Notes: a model not told the origin generated them from the sequence alone. A DNA stretch of 64,000 bases from Cyanoderma ruficeps (GCA_008694505.1 VZDJ01007747.1:1200663-1264662); one strand, 5' to 3'; positions 37,349 to 51,851 are shown, counted from the first letter of the stretch. Program-made: numbers and translations.

Positions 37349-38068
37349 GTAGACTTCTGTGCTACAATTGTACTTCTTTACCTAACATTTACTTTTTCCA
37401 TTCAATTTTTTCAACAGGTGAGAGATATCAGATAAAAATGCATTCCATATAATGGATGAAAAAAGCTATGACAACACTGTACTGCCACACTGAATAGGAC
37501 TGTAAAGAAAAAGGACCTTTCAGACATCATTCTCCATGGACGTCTGAGTTTCTAGCTAGAGCAGAGGAACTGATTATTAAATTTAATCAGGGTACCATCC
37601 AGAGAACACCTAATACAAGCACTTCAAGGGCTGGGTCAAACAGAATTCATTGCAACAGAACTTATTGCACAAGGGTTATGCAGTGAAATTAACTAAGAGA
37701 GGGGTGGGGAATCACCTTAACTTTATCCAATGGCAGACAGAAAACAAAATTTAAGAAAGGTATTTCTGAGGGAAAAGTAGATTCTACATCTTAATTTTTC
37801 CCCCGCAACCACTTCTTTTAGAGCACTTCAGACAAACTTTATTAAACCTGTCAGCATTGCATTCCTTTATGTATGGATACACTGTTCTTGAAAGAGGTCA
37901 ACATGAAACACACAAGCAGGCTTTCAACATCAAGAATGCGTGCCTTTTGACTCCTCCCATGAAAAAGAACTTTCTCATGTCCTTGTAAGAAATTACACTG
38001 CTCATAAAAGAACCTGGAGTTTTATCTTCCCACACTCAACTACTCTGACTTCAGCCTTCAATCTCTTT

Positions 38069-38069
38069 N

Positions 38070-38103
<34 letters not shown>

Positions 38104-38112
38104 TATATATGT
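38069..38112. repeat. (TA)n-(CA)n compound microsatellite with an N
   Basis: An N at 38069 is followed by about 25 bases of alternating T and A, then acacacaca, then atatatatgtg. It is probably highly variable in length, and the N suggests that the assembly did not resolve it. Confidence 0.95.
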
Positions 38113-40285
38113 GCTACACTGACATTAACAATGTAGTTCTTTAAAAACTTTGGATGCCATAGGTTTTACGCTTAGGCATTTAAGTACACATCAAAAGATA
38201 CATTTTTCCTTTGAAGTCAATAGGAACACTTTGAAATCAACTGCTTATGCAAGTGTCCAAATGCAGAGTGGCGTGCCTCATGTTAGGTGCTCAAGGTGAA
38301 AAGTTTATCTACATCCTTACTCTTGTAATGAAACCACTGAAGTGGTCCGTGACAAGGTGCAAACATTACAGAATTTTCCACCTAAAAACACAGCCAGGCA
38401 CTGTCACAAGAGTAAAGCCATTCAGCTCCTACCGAAAGACAGGCAGAATTCCCGTCTACTGACAGTTATGGGATTTTTCCCATGGTCTCTCTTTCCTTCT
38501 TCTAGCATTCTCTCTCACAACTGCAACACCTGTCCCCACTCTTAGGTGAAGTGATGATATACTGCAGTTCTAGAGAAAAGACAGTCATCTGCTCCTAGTT
38601 CTGCTACAGAATTCCCTGAATTTAGCCTGGATTCTCGTTGAACTAGCAGAAGAGAGTATGCACTATACTACAGATAAAAGGCTTGGAAAGCCCGAAAATT
38701 AACTTCAGATGAAGGCAGAAGAACACAAACACGTATGATCTTCACAGCACTAGAAGGAATAAGGCATTACATCATCAATGTGTCTGGCTCTGTGATGTAA
38801 TGAGCAGGTCAGCCTCTTTATCTATCACAGAAACACTTGTATTTTCTATGTGGCTCCAGGGGCACGCACAGCCATGCTGCACACATTCATGAAAAACAAA
38901 CATCTGCACATCAGCTCTTGTAAGTACCTACCCATTGTACTGACACCTAAAAACATTCAGGTGCCACTGAAAATCTTCTGGCAGCATTAATCAAAAAATA
39001 ACCTTCAAATATATATTAGGGGAACATGAGGTAAATAGCCAGTGATTTAGGAGAGAGAAGTTCATCTGACTGCACTCAGTACAGTACCATTGAAGTTGGA
39101 CAAATCTCAGTTGCTCTTAGCTGGGACTCTGATCCTAGCATACAGTATTTGGAAGAAAAGGGAATAATGTTTATGCCATACATGTATGCAGATGTGCACA
39201 CAGACACAACTCCATGGATTACAGCTGCAAAGTCAGTGTGTACTTAATCCAAAAACACAATAATTTCTCCATTACTCAACTAACATGAAAGAGAGCAATA
39301 CTGCCATTCCCATATCCACAGGATTTAAAACACTTCCTGTTCTGCTTATCAAACCTCAAGTCTCTGTATAAAGTTATCAGCTGTAGCAGGATAAGCAAAC
39401 TATTGAATCTAAATAAAGAAAATTAGCTCTCAACAGTACATTGCTTTCAGCATTAGATATACTATGTGCTACATCAGAGAATTTGTGTGGGAAATTTAGA
39501 TAAGAGGCTGTTCAGTTCTATTCCCCCTTGTTACAGGATGGCAGCAGTGCTGAAGCCGATCTTAAAAATCTGTGACTATTTCCTAGAGCTATTCTTACTC
39601 TTTCTCCATTTGCAATCAAGACAAGGGCATTTGGCTCAAGCAGGCAGGCTTTTCTTCAATAAATGTGGTTTCAGCCAGCTTGAAAGGATTAATGAATCCA
39701 GGTCAAATTCACTGACTAATTTCATCTGGGAAAAAATAAACTTAGAGCTAGTGCCACAAAACCTCCCTCAGAGGACAGAACGGCTCCCTCTTTACCCAAT
39801 ACCTCAGTCAGAGTACTGTGGATATGTGAGAAACCTGGGCTCCACCTAGAACTTCCAGGGCAGTTAAAACAAAGCCCAAGCTATCAGGTGGAAGGAGATG
39901 CCATCTCAGCAGTTCAAATCTCCATTTTTATTCACTTGGACACAGAGTATCCAAAATTAAGTATTTGGCTTCTAGTCAGACAAATCGCTCCACGTCAAGT
40001 GAAGCATCACCTTTTTTTTGCCATCTAGAGGTACACAAAAATTGATCATTACCTTTGGTTCAACATTAATTACCAAAATTGACTTTGTAATTTTATAGGC
40101 TTTGAAGTGCAGATGTTGAAAAGACCTTTGCACTGTCCTGTACAAACTATTTAGTACAGTAGACCGCTGAAGATGAAATCTAAATTTCAATTACTCACCA
40201 TCTAAAGGAAATACGCACATTTATGCAATATCCTCCCCAAATACAGTCAAATTGCCTATTCACCTTTTCTAACACTACAAAATGT

Positions 40286-40342
40286 AAAAAAAACCCCAAA
40301 AAATAAACAACCAAACAAAAAAACCCCACCACCCCACAAAAC
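40286..40342 (+). repeat. A/C-rich low-complexity tract
   Basis: Some 57 bases are made almost only of A and C (aaaccccaaaaaa-, aaccaaacaaaa- and ccccaccaccccac-type runs), with a single T. The opposite strand is G/T-rich and contains several GGGG runs. Confidence 0.9.
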
Positions 40343-41740
40343 CTGACTGCAAAATAAAATGTCATTATTTCATTCTATTTAGTGTGCCGCTTTGAAGACA
40401 ATTCCTTCCTTGAAAACAGCTACAAATATATAAACATACCAAAATATTGCTTGCACCTTGGTGTTGTCCCCAAATTTCAGTCCCATTTATGTTCCCAGAC
40501 AGTTGTAATTGAAGTCAATTATTGCCTAATTTAAAGCAGAGGAGACATTTTGCAACTGTTGTTGAAGTAGTGTAAGTGAAACCCCAATAACTCAGATTTC
40601 ACCCCTAGACAGGTACCTCAATATCAATAATTTATTTTCCTAAGTTGCTATTGGGCTCTTAAGTCTTCACTGTAACAATTCTACTTTGCTTCCACAGTAC
40701 CTTAACATCTCGCCCTCAAAACACATTTTTACATGAAATATGTGTCATCACAAAGCAGCATTTATTCCTCTCAATTCTTGCATCACCCTCCTTTGAGCTG
40801 TTTCAGTTCTGCAGACAGACAGTAACACACACAGGCAACAAACTTCCTCTTGAGTGTTACTAACAGAGTCGTGCTTTTTCTCTCGAGCATATCACAATTT
40901 GTAAAAACAACATCACTGCTCCAAAGCACCTAAGTGGGATACCATATGTCTTTGCAACACACTTCTCACGCAACCCATCACTCTGCTTTCCCTGTAAGAC
41001 AACAGCCAGAGAAGAGTGCCATGTGTACAGCCCACTAACATAAAACACAGTCAAGCCCCTCCAGGGCTTAATGCTGATCTTCATTGTAATTTCTCGCTAG
41101 TATTTTTACCAGCAGGTGCTTTACTTTGGCACAACAACAGCCACAAATCTATTAATAGCTCATGACCAAAGCCAAAAAAAAAGAGAAGATTTTTTTTTGT
41201 AACAATGGAGGTTTCCCCGATGCCTATACACATTAATCACTCCAATTATTATTAAAATGACACACACTAACATGCAGGGTAGGTTTGCATACGTCCACAG
41301 GGAAATCCTCACATCCTTACCAAAAATGGCCACAGGTTTGCTCATCATTGCCAAAGAGCCTATTAAAGTGGCTTCAGGAGGCACAGAGGTCTAGCTCCCT
41401 TTGGAAAATGCTCTCTATAATACACTTTCAAGGGAGACATGGCAGGTGTCTGGCTGTGTGTGAAAAAATGAATCAGCTTGACTGGTTTAATAACCTATCC
41501 TAAATACAAACCATAAAACAGCTGCTTTGCCTGGCTTCTTTGAAAGAACTGGAAAAAAACTCCATCAAAGGGATTTGAATGGAAAATACCAAGCCAATAC
41601 GCAAACCTCTGTATGCGTTGTCACACTCTCACTTAAGACTTTCCTCTCCTAATTCATTCCCCTGCTCGGTAATTCTGCTTCAACCAAAATAGCAAAACAC
41701 CAGCAGAACATATTTCTGATATTTGATAAAAATAAAAATT

Positions 41741-41764
41741 TGATAAATATTTTTATATTTATCA
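41741..41764. repeat. Perfect AT-rich hairpin
   Basis: Arms tgataaatat (41741-41750) and atatttatca (41755-41764) are perfect reverse complements with a four-T loop. The flanks are A- and T-runs. It is too AT-rich to be a typical microRNA precursor and is probably chance in AT-rich DNA. Confidence 0.85.
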
Positions 41765-44700
41765 GTATTTTTTGAAGATCACTTAAAAAACTGTAGATCA
41801 AGTAATAGGCTTCTGTAGCAACTGTTTCCACAGCTCCATCACATAAAAACGGGTGTGTAAACAGAATACTAAAGAGCAAAATGTGAAAGACAAAAAGCTG
41901 AATAGAAGGAAAACCCACATAACACAGAGTTCAGAAAAACCTCCAAGTCCCTCCTGCCACAGAAGTCAAGAAAAGGCCACACAAGCGCCCACTAAGCCTG
42001 CAATGAACTTACGGCACTTTCAGAGCATGGAAATAAACATACTTGCAGCCATACCCAGCAACACAGGAGTTCTCTGGTCTCTCCACCCTAGGAACTGTCT
42101 TGCAAAGCTCAGCATCAAACTGCTTCCCTGCCTGCATTTGCATGGAAAACCTTAGTTTTCAGTCCAGAATGGCTTTTCTGAAGCCATTCTTCAACTCTTT
42201 TTTTATATATTCTTTAATCAATTACCCCGATTAAAATTTTCCAACTAAACATCTAGGATAAACTACTTATCCTCATTTATCCTTCAAAAATTTACTGGAC
42301 TTTGGATGCCTTTACTCTCTGAAAGGGGAGATGTGACCTCAATTATGGACATGCTTGATAATTCAGCATTAATCAGATGATAGCCTTGAGAATGACTTCC
42401 CTGCTTAATTATTTTCTCCTCAATCCTCCTTCCCATGAAAAAAAAAATTACAGATCAGTGCTCTTAATGTCAGAATACGTACAATGCTTTGCCATCTAGA
42501 TGGCTTTGTTTGGTGCACTTTAAAATGATGCAATTTGATTTATTAATAATGTACTATAAAGCATACCTTGGGCTTCTGGAATCACCAAATATGCACAATC
42601 ATTAGCTACTGTTTTTTCATGGAATCCCTTTTACTAAAGGGATTCCGTTCAGTCCTTGATGTCCAACTACAGAACAAATTTGAGTTTTTTCTCATTTTTC
42701 AGAAGCAGTCAGCGTTCCCACTTGAGACCCTGAGCAGTGACACCTGGAATTCAGAATCCCACAAGCCACAAGATTCAAAGAATGACTTTGTTTTGCTGAT
42801 GATTTAGAGAGTGTTTTTAAGTGCCCTTTGAGGACTTGAACAGTTTCATTCCTTCATGGTACAGACTTCCCACTTCCTTTCAACATTTGAAGCCTCTGTT
42901 TTTCTCTGTAGCAGATTCTTCTGTAAGGGCCAGGAACCTGAAAATTATTTTTTATGAAAAGCTTATGCAATAAGCTACAGTAGTAATGCTTCTTTCCCAT
43001 TTCCCACAAAGCTAATAGAAAGAAAACAAAAGAGAGAGGTAATAAAGCAAACTTGATTTTTGAAAAAGTAAGCACATGTTTATTAATTACTGCACTAGGT
43101 GGTTTTTTTTGTAGGTGGATTTTTTTTTCATTTTAAGGGTTAAAATTTCACATTTGCAAAGTAAAAGACCAATATAGTCTCCTTTAACCACATCCCTAAA
43201 GCTTTTTTCTACAAAAGCTAAGATAAAAACCATACATCTCAAAACCTATTAAACCATTAAGAGATATTTTCAATTTTTCTTTTTTTGTCTCCCCAATCCT
43301 CACACCATCTCTCACAACAAGGAGCCTAATTTTTCCACTCTGGAGAGAGGATGCTGATAGTCAACTTGCTTTCTGAAACAGTTTTGGAATTCCTAGGACT
43401 TTTGAAGTGTAAAACCAACAAGTATAAAGGAAGTTCCCTGGAGTCACATTAGTCAATACTGTGAAAATTAAATTCACACTTAACACACAATGCTAATGAA
43501 GACAAACTATGGTTATTTTACTCTATGCTACGTCATTAAAAATTCATTAAAATTATGTATTATTTCCAAAGACTCAGTTTTAAGAGCACACAGACTATCT
43601 GAAATGGTTAGAATAATAATAATGTGCCTGAAGTGATGAAAGGATTACCTCTGAGAAGCCCTTCTTATCTGTCAAAGTAAAGGTAGGAACCATCTAACCC
43701 AAACTGATCTGAGAGGCATCCTCATCCAACTCCTTCATTTGCCAGGAAAAAGTATTTTGAAAGTCTGTTTGATCATCGAAACATCGCAGGACACACATAC
43801 TTCAAGACAAAAAGCATCCCATTTACAGGCAAATTATTTTCCAAGTAACTTTTGCAGTTTTATACCCTCACTATAATTTTTTTTCATAGCACCACTTGGG
43901 CTTGAGGTTTTTCCTGCACTATCCCCTTTACATCCAATATAAAGCCAGCCTCATTTGCCTAAATGATGATAGAGTCCTGTTGTCTGTCATTTCAAAAGTG
44001 ACTATTTTTTTTAAACTTAATTTGAAAGCTGTCTCAATTAAATTCAAATACAAACTTTTGCCCTCTGTCTGAAATGCTATTAAAAAGGAAATCAACTTAT
44101 CATTCAGAACACTTTCAAGTCCTCGTTTAGCATTTTAAAGCTATTAACATGCACCTGCAGTTATACAGATCAAAAAGACAATTTCACCCCATTCTCCAAT
44201 TAATATAAAATATTAATCCACAAAATAAAACATACATGCAGTGGCTAACTTGACCAGATAGCTGTGATTTTACAGGAATAAACAAGCTGAGGAATTCATA
44301 GAAGATATTCTGTGTATCTACATATTCCATTAAAATTGAACCTAAAACCTACGTAACTCTCTCTTCAAAGTCTAGGAAAGAAAGCACATGGTTCTCAGGG
44401 ATCATAAGGTTTTAAAAAGTTGTTTGTTTCCCAGCTCTCCACATGGCTGATGGAGTGTTATAGCTGCTTCTATTCAGGTCAGCTTTTATTTAGGGAAATG
44501 TTCCTTTGAATTTTCTTGACATTAACCTGACCTGTGTGGAAATCAATGAGTTTGTCCTGTTTTACAAGGAGGCACAGGTTAATCTAAATATTTAAACTAC
44601 TGACCAACAGTATTCCTGAAATGTGTGTATCTGGCTAAATCTTCAGACTCAAGTAAATTAAAAGATTAATGCTGTGACACAGCAATAACCCAAAGTCAGA

Positions 44701-47574
44701 GATACAGAGATAACAGCAGAAATGGTTGCATCTTTCTGTCCATCAGGGACAATTAGTTACCTGCAATCAGATAAGAATTAAGATAATTATTAATTTATTA
44801 ATGTATTAGAGCAGAGTCCAGAGAGCTCCGGTTTCACAAGGAGAACTGGGTACTGAGGGAAGGAAGATAACTGTCATCAGTTTTCTCTATGGTTTCATAG
44901 TTCAGGAATCCTTTCAGACACATTTCCACCTACAGTACAACCTCTGGCCTACAATCTCTTCCTTTTCATAGATGAAGCAAGTTTCTTTTATGGGCAGACT
45001 GTCTAGCAGCACTCATAGGGGCCATCTGGAGGGTCCAGAACTACCTTTCTTTTCCCCTCTATATTCCTTGAGGAGATCTAATCAAATAACTGCATTTCCA
45101 TTAAATATCATATGAACTTCCATAAGCTTTCTCTGCAAAATTACAGCAATTGTCTATGATATGGAAATCCAGAAGTTTTTCATTATACTTTTTCCTCCTC
45201 CCACCCCATATTGCGTTTTACACATCTGGAACCAGTAGAAAAGCTATCACATTAGTGTGGGCAATAAGAATCACAGCAAATCCACTTACAGTACAGACAT
45301 GCTGTTCCAAAAAAATACTGCCAACAATGGACTTCTTTTCCCCATCAAAGCTGACGTATCTTCAGAAGAAAAATGAACTATTCTTTGCTAGCATACACAG
45401 ACAGAAAGGTGTATCTCTTGATTTTTGGGCATTTCTGAAAAATTAGATCACTTAGTGACCTTCTGCAATCATGTCATTCAGTAGTAGCACTAGGGCCAAC
45501 AACAAGCAGCAGTTATACGCAGATGGAGAAAAAAAAAATTATTTAGTTTATTTTTTTTTTCTTTTGGGCAGGTACTATACTCCCCCCCTCTTAACTTTGA
45601 GTGTGCTCATTTTAACACCAAATCATACCCATAATTATATACAAGATTTGATTTTAACACATTTTCCTTTCCAGCCAAAAGGCTACTATAGATAAGTTTG
45701 GCTGAACAGAAGCACATTTACCCACTTTTCATTATCTCTCAGAAAAACAACCCTCAGACTGAAAAAAACCAATATATGCCTGTGAAATCTGTGCACCTGG
45801 GTTAATACTGGAATTAATATTCTATGAGGCACACGCTAGTGCATCAGGCAGCAACGACACCACATCAGCTGTGCAGAACGTCTGCTTGTTGGTAGGTGTT
45901 ACAGCCTGTGAGTTTTATCTGGAATTGCAGATAGGAATACAAGCTTTCCTTTCTATTCACAAGGAGCACACTTATCTATAAACAGTTTCAAGTTTAGGAA
46001 CTATATCAGACAAAACACACACAGGGACTTATCATTAACACATCTTCCTTTGGCGAAAGAGCAGTTCCAGAACTGGGGCCAGTGAAACTGTGCCACATGG
46101 AACACGCCTGGATCACTGCAACAAGACTCCAAGTGCATCATTCTGTTTTAAGGTAACTGTGTTAGCTGAGGGAGGTTTTGGCTGTTGCAGTTGGGTACTT
46201 TCACAACACCTTCACTTTGACCAGAGTGAAATAAAAAGGCAAACGGTTTTCCTGCAATACATTTTGTATGTTTTAAAGCAAACACACAAGTTGTGGAGGA
46301 ACATGCTCGAAGACACCTGATCGACTGAGACATTTCAAGAGGTATGAGAAATACGTGATGACCCTTTCACTGGAATTGCCACCACACATAGGAAAACAAG
46401 TCAAAATTCAGAAATATAACAGCATCTTAAACTTGCTTACTATCATGATTGGTTTTGATTGTGAAGAAGCAGAATGAACTTCAACATTCACAAACCATGA
46501 GACAAATCATTGTCGTAATCTTTCCCACTTTAGATTCTCTTTATTTGTTAGACTGTATTTACAACAGCCTCTCCTACTACCCCTAACACTAACATCAGAA
46601 TGAAAATAATTAAGACTTTTCTCAGGAAGACGAAAACATTCCTGTAAAGCAAATTCAGAAAAATTCTCCCAACATAATATCAGAAGCTACCACATACTTT
46701 AGATGCAACGAAATGCCAATAACACTTTCTAGAAATTCTGTGTTCATTTTGAGTGGTTTGTGGTTTTTTCATAATGTCAGCCTGTTGTAATCGTACTAAT
46801 TTGTTTCAGATTGAGGTGAGTTAATTTGACAGGGTCCAATAACAGAGTCTGGATTCAAACTTCAGCTGTAAATAACAAAAACCCTCTGCTTTAAGTACCA
46901 TATTGTGCTGAAAATACACATTGGTTCAAATTCCCACAAAGTCATCTCAGAAATCAAATCACGTTCTTCACCACAGAAGGTTTTCTAAACTTAGATTTAG
47001 ACTGAGACTAGTGAGCTTAAACTGTCAGAGAGTTCCTAGACAGGAAAAAAGCCCCAACATGCTGTCATGCATCTTCACAAAAGGTCTTACAGCAACTTCA
47101 TTCTCATACAAGAAGTGCTTTTTAGAAGCTTTTAATACTGCATGCAATAAATGCAGGATCTGAGGTCTGCAGGGGGTGTTTTCTCAAATCCTCTTATTCC
47201 ACCCACTCTGAGAACTCTACAGCTCAAAACTAATGAGTGTACTGTAGTTCCACAGCAAAGCTCAACTACATTTGTACCCCCCCTAAAACAGAAAAAGCCC
47301 CAAACTCAGATCTTCTTCTGCAACTGCTCTACAGAATCCAGCCTTGAAATATTAGTTTGATATCCCGTGCCTATGCCTCACCGTGTCAAAGACTCTGAAG
47401 TGCACTCTATCTTCAAATTATAAATGTCTTCTATTGTCTCAGAGCAAATCACGTTGTCTGTTGCATGAAGGATGCGTGAATATTTAGCAAACAAAGTGAT
47501 GATACATTTTGGTCTTGAACAGTAATAGGACTTCATCGTAATTCCCAGTAAATCTGATCATCTGTAAACTCATT

Positions 47575-47720
47575 TTTTAAGAAATGTAATTAAAGTGCCA
47601 TGTTCATGCATTATGCTCAGATGGCAACATTTGTGACATTTTCAATTTAAACAACGTCACCAGGATGGAGAAGTATGAAATTTACTGATTTCAGCAGAGC
47701 CTGGTTACATGGTAATACCT
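47575..47720. promoter_or_regulatory. Possible conserved non-coding element
   Basis: This stretch has the texture of developmental enhancers: gtaattaaagtgcc at about 47587, an octamer-type catgcattatgctc at about 47606, and an isolated aacgtcacc (CRE-like half site) at about 47653. It has no simple repeats. No reading frame fits. Conservation is not testable from this sequence alone. Confidence 0.2.
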
Positions 47721-50700
47721 GATTTAAATGGCCAGAATTTTATGTCCTAACATATTATATCTGTGCGACTGCTTTTTGTTTGTCTTCACACACCACTGAA
47801 CAATTTAACATTCTGGAAGTGAAAGAGTCCAAAGTACCCAAGAGTCTAGACTACATGCTCTTGGCTGGATGATTCTGTCATTAAGTCTGGTACAACTGGG
47901 CTATGCTACAGGTAAAGTATCACTGCCAATGGAACAGCAATTTTCAGCTGTGCATGAGACTCCTAAGGGTAACTGTGAGTGTGTTTTTTCATATATTTGG
48001 TGAAAAAAATAGATACTTGACTCTTACATCTTGGTCCTGGTTTAACAAACTTTTGAAGAGTGTGTGTGTTCATAAGGCAAATGTTTGACACATAGCAGGG
48101 ACTTGCACTTAAATTGATTTCAGCACCTACTGCCCTTTTCAATTAACTCAGTGAGAAGCAGGCTCCAAAACAGCTTCAGAAACCCAATCTTCTCTTGGTA
48201 CTTAAAATTTCAGTTCTCCTACTTTCATTAAAATGATTGGCCATACAACATTTCAGAAGAATTAGAAACTATATAGAAAGTAGTAACTTTATAAAAATCA
48301 GTTAAAATACAGGAGTATTAGGAAAATAAGAGCTTGTACAAACCAAACCCATAGGTAAAGCACCCACCTATTACAGACAGACAACTTTCAAGAACATGAT
48401 TCAATTCAAAGGATGCTCAAACATTTTTAGCATCTTAAACCAGGCTGGCTGAGGAAGCCTCTGTTTTATTTCTTTGGTTCTTACTACTTCTACCTCCATG
48501 AATATTCTCTTAACTTGTCTTCAACTTTTCCATTTCAGCAGTATGACCAAGATGGAGAATTCCATACTGAAGTTATATCAGTGTCCAGGGATAATATGTA
48601 GCATATGCCTAGCTATCTCTTATTTCTCAACTCAGAAAAAAACCAGGCATACTGATCCTTCCCTCACAAGACTTCTCTCCATGTCTCTCAATCCAAAAGC
48701 AGTGTATAAATTCGTCACTCAGAAACATGGGTTGGATATCATCTTGGATTCAAGGCAGATGTGAGGACCTGTATGGAACTCTATCCCTAAGTGTCCTGTC
48801 TCTCCATCACTCTCTGTTGGTGCTCCTTTCTCTAATGGATCAATGCTTACCAATCAAGTTCTTCTGCATTCCAAATAATCTCATCTCCAAAACATCAGTC
48901 TTGATGCCAAAACAGTAAACAGCAGTGTCTGCCTGCTTTTACTATTTCTAGTTTTCAAAACAGTACCTTTTAAAAGAGCTTCCTCCATCCTGTCCTTGCC
49001 ATTTTGTTAGACATTTTCAAAGATCCTGGTCCAAAGTGTCCTACATTTTGAAGTCCCCACAAGCCTGCACTGAACTTTTTCTCTCCACACTGATTGTGAA
49101 CTGTCAGGAACAGAGACTGGCTCTCCCTTCACTCACCTTCCCATTTCCTTTGTACAATACTTGGGGCAACAAAATCTTGGTCTTTAGCAGAGCTCCTAAG
49201 GACTGTGATACTACTGAAAGGAATAAATACATTATATATTAGACTATACCGGTATAACATTTGTTAATCACTGTTGTAGTCTCTCCTACATAGGAAATGG
49301 CACTTAATAACTGCCTAGCAACCTAAACTGAATTTGAAATGGTAATAGAATTGTGTTTGGAAATACACCATCTCTCTACTAAGATATTCCTACCTTTCCA
49401 AGAAGTTAGGACTGCTCTTCTGAAACTTCTCTCAGCAGCAACTTGCTGCCAATTATACTTACTAGGATTAGGAGATGGTTTAGAGACACCCACCAAGATC
49501 TCCTATACCCAAACAGTTACTGATGACATACGGAAGCTTCCTTTGCAGTGCACAGCTATGATCTGGGAAATTGTTTCACTTTCAAGTGATGAGCAACTGC
49601 TGAATTCTTTAGAATTCATTAAATATCATCAACATTCTGCTCTTGATATTAAAAGAAAAACAAAACCAACACCAAAACCACATGAAAACGGCTGACAGTT
49701 AAAAAACCCTCTCAAAGCAATTTAATGAAAATCATTACTTACCTTTTACAAACTGTTACAACATAATTAAGTATTTTCTTATTTTAGACTCACATTTCTA
49801 AGGCCATATAAAATAACAAGCACTGTTCTAAGATATGCCTTTATAGAATTTAAGTATTTAAATTGCTTAAATCTTAAGGTAGGCTATAATCTACTGGTCA
49901 CCAAAATCAGCCCCCTAACTGACACATTCAAGCAATTTTTATGCGTCTTTGCACTTTCATTGAAGAGAAACAGCCACCCTCCCATTTGAATGAATCTAGA
50001 TCACAAAGGCATTTCCTCTTTCCCCCTTCACACTAACAAATCCCCCAAAGACTACAGACAAGTTTCCCATCACCACAGGGCTACCAAGGGCAAAAAGCAA
50101 ACTTAATGAGGCCAAACGGAGGCCTTCTTTTGCAGAAATGTTAATCTCACTTTTAAGAGAAAGGGAGGCAAAGGGAATCCCATAAAATCTGTACAAAATC
50201 CCTTGTAATAAAAACATTTACAGCATTTCTTTTGTCCAAAGTTACCATGAAGGGCTTTAATTCTAGACAAACTAGTGGGAATACTGTTCCTCTTGATAAA
50301 ATATATTAATTAGTGTAATATATACAGTTGTCTCCTTTGAAAAGCAAACCAAATGAGAGAGAAACCCATGAGAGGAACAGCAGGGTCCTGCAAGGACCCG
50401 CCCCCAATCTCAGATTTACACCTCTGAGGATGGAGTCCCAGAAGCTGCCTCTGAAGCTTCATCTCTTTTCATCTTTAAAACCTTCATTTACAGGCATAAA
50501 TAACAATGGCACAATCATTAGCAACCCCAAAGAATCAAACTTCAGCAATAATTGCTATCATTCTTTTCCATCTCTCAAAATAGAAAGCCAGTCTACAAAC
50601 TGGCATCTAGCTTCAAAACTGCAGATTTTTAATACAATCCCTAAATGATCTTACCAGGTCTGAAACATAACAATTGCTAAGACACTGGTCTTGATGCTTC

Positions 50701-51129
50701 ATTTCACATATGCATGCAGCGGATTTCCTGATCCCTGGAGTTTACAGCAGCAATGCAAGTACAATTTCTCCTATGGGCTGGCTGATTGACAAATAGCAGG
50801 TTTTAGCAGTCAGCAACCACCTCTAGACTGCTTATTTCAGGTGGAAGTTTTTTAAAGCATAATTTCGGATACTAGTTTAGATGCTACACTGTAAGTGCCC
50901 ACCACAAAAGACATCACCTCTACCTGAAATTCGCTCCAAAAACAAAATTATTGGAGGTTGCAAGTGTGTCTTTTGGAAAATTTACTGTGTGTATACAGCC
51001 AACAGCAATGTTTTCCATTTCATGTTTCTGATTTCCACATAAATATATTTGTATCCGCTCTCTCTCCTGCAGATCTGCTACTGCTACTATTTTAAAAGAA
51101 AGCCCATATCACCAGACAAGATCATTCCC

Positions 51130-51480
51130 ATTTCCATGCATACTGTTGTCATAAAGCTTGTGTAAGTCCAAACATATCAGTCCTTTAATTAGCAGTGCCC
51201 TCTGCTACATGAGCTCGTGAGGGTTAGCACGGGTAAGAATCATTAGCCTTGTAACTCATATAACAATTCTGATGATGTTCAGGGAGAAATAATAGCCAGT
51301 TTACTCTACTGCTGACTAGGAATAATCGTATTTTTGTCTCTTCTGTCTATTATACTTTATGTCTCCGTACACACACGGAGCAAACAGTCAGTGAAGGCGT
51401 TAATTCACAAATCGGTTTTTAGAATCCAGCCACGCTTTAAAGTCATGTTTGTTTAATCACTGCTGCCACCTCATATATAC
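51130..51480. promoter_or_regulatory. Possible conserved non-coding element with CTCF-like site
   Basis: A block with clear local structure in an otherwise plain region. At 51193-51208 cagtgccctctgctac reads on the minus strand as GTAGCAGAGGGCACTG, two terminal mismatches from a common CTCF site form. Around it lie homeodomain cores (tttaattagcag at about 51184, gcgttaattcac at about 51398) and several surviving CpGs (gagctcgtgag, gcacgggt, ccgtacac, cacggagc, ggcgtt, atcggt). This mix of AT-rich cores and retained CpGs is typical of constrained regulatory DNA. There is no coding frame of note. The assignment is inference. Confidence 0.27.
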
Positions 51481-51837
51481 AGAAACGATGCCAACAGTAC
51501 CATGTTTTTGATTGCAGGTTTTTTTTCTTTAAAAGCACTGAAAGCACCAAGCTTGATCAAACTGTGACTCAAACTAAATAGAGGCTCCCCTTGCTGTGAG
51601 GCCCTTGGTTTTTCTGAACCTAAGGAGCATTCATCCACCACTCTGGCAGTTAGCTAGCCATGCCAGCTTTTTAAAGGTGTAACGTGGGGAGAAATGAGGA
51701 AAAAACACATCAGATCCAGAGCCTGTTAAACCTTGCAGGAAACTTCCCACTGAAGTAAAATAATTTGTGAAGGAAACAGGTAAAGGTTTGTGTGGAAAGA
51801 GGACTAAAGGAATACGGGAAGCAGACCCATTCCAGGT

Positions 51838-51851
51838 TATATATATATATG
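51838..51851. repeat. Short (TA)n tract
   Basis: About seven alternating TA units. Simple sequence. Confidence 0.9.

Larger units (their letters stand above)
37349..46000. other. Unique AT-rich non-coding DNA
   Basis: No supported gene. The stretch contains a long TA/CA microsatellite at 38069-38112, an A/C-rich tract at 40286-40342 and an AT hairpin at 41741-41764. A 127-codon open frame at 39466-39849 resembles no protein I know. About 39640-39735 has a run of homeodomain- and nuclear-receptor-like cores (ggattaatgaatcc, aggtcaaattcact), and 44460-44830 is another patch with several TAAT cores; either could be regulatory, but nothing more can be shown here. Confidence 0.6.

Noticed and set aside
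39466..39849. 127-codon open frame on the plus strand
   Set aside because: No domain or family recognised, no clear splice or promoter context. Kept only as a note in the regional entry.
49339..49695. 118-codon open frame on the plus strand
   Set aside because: It ends in low-complexity K/P-rich sequence, has no domain, and shows no splice-site pair bounding it.
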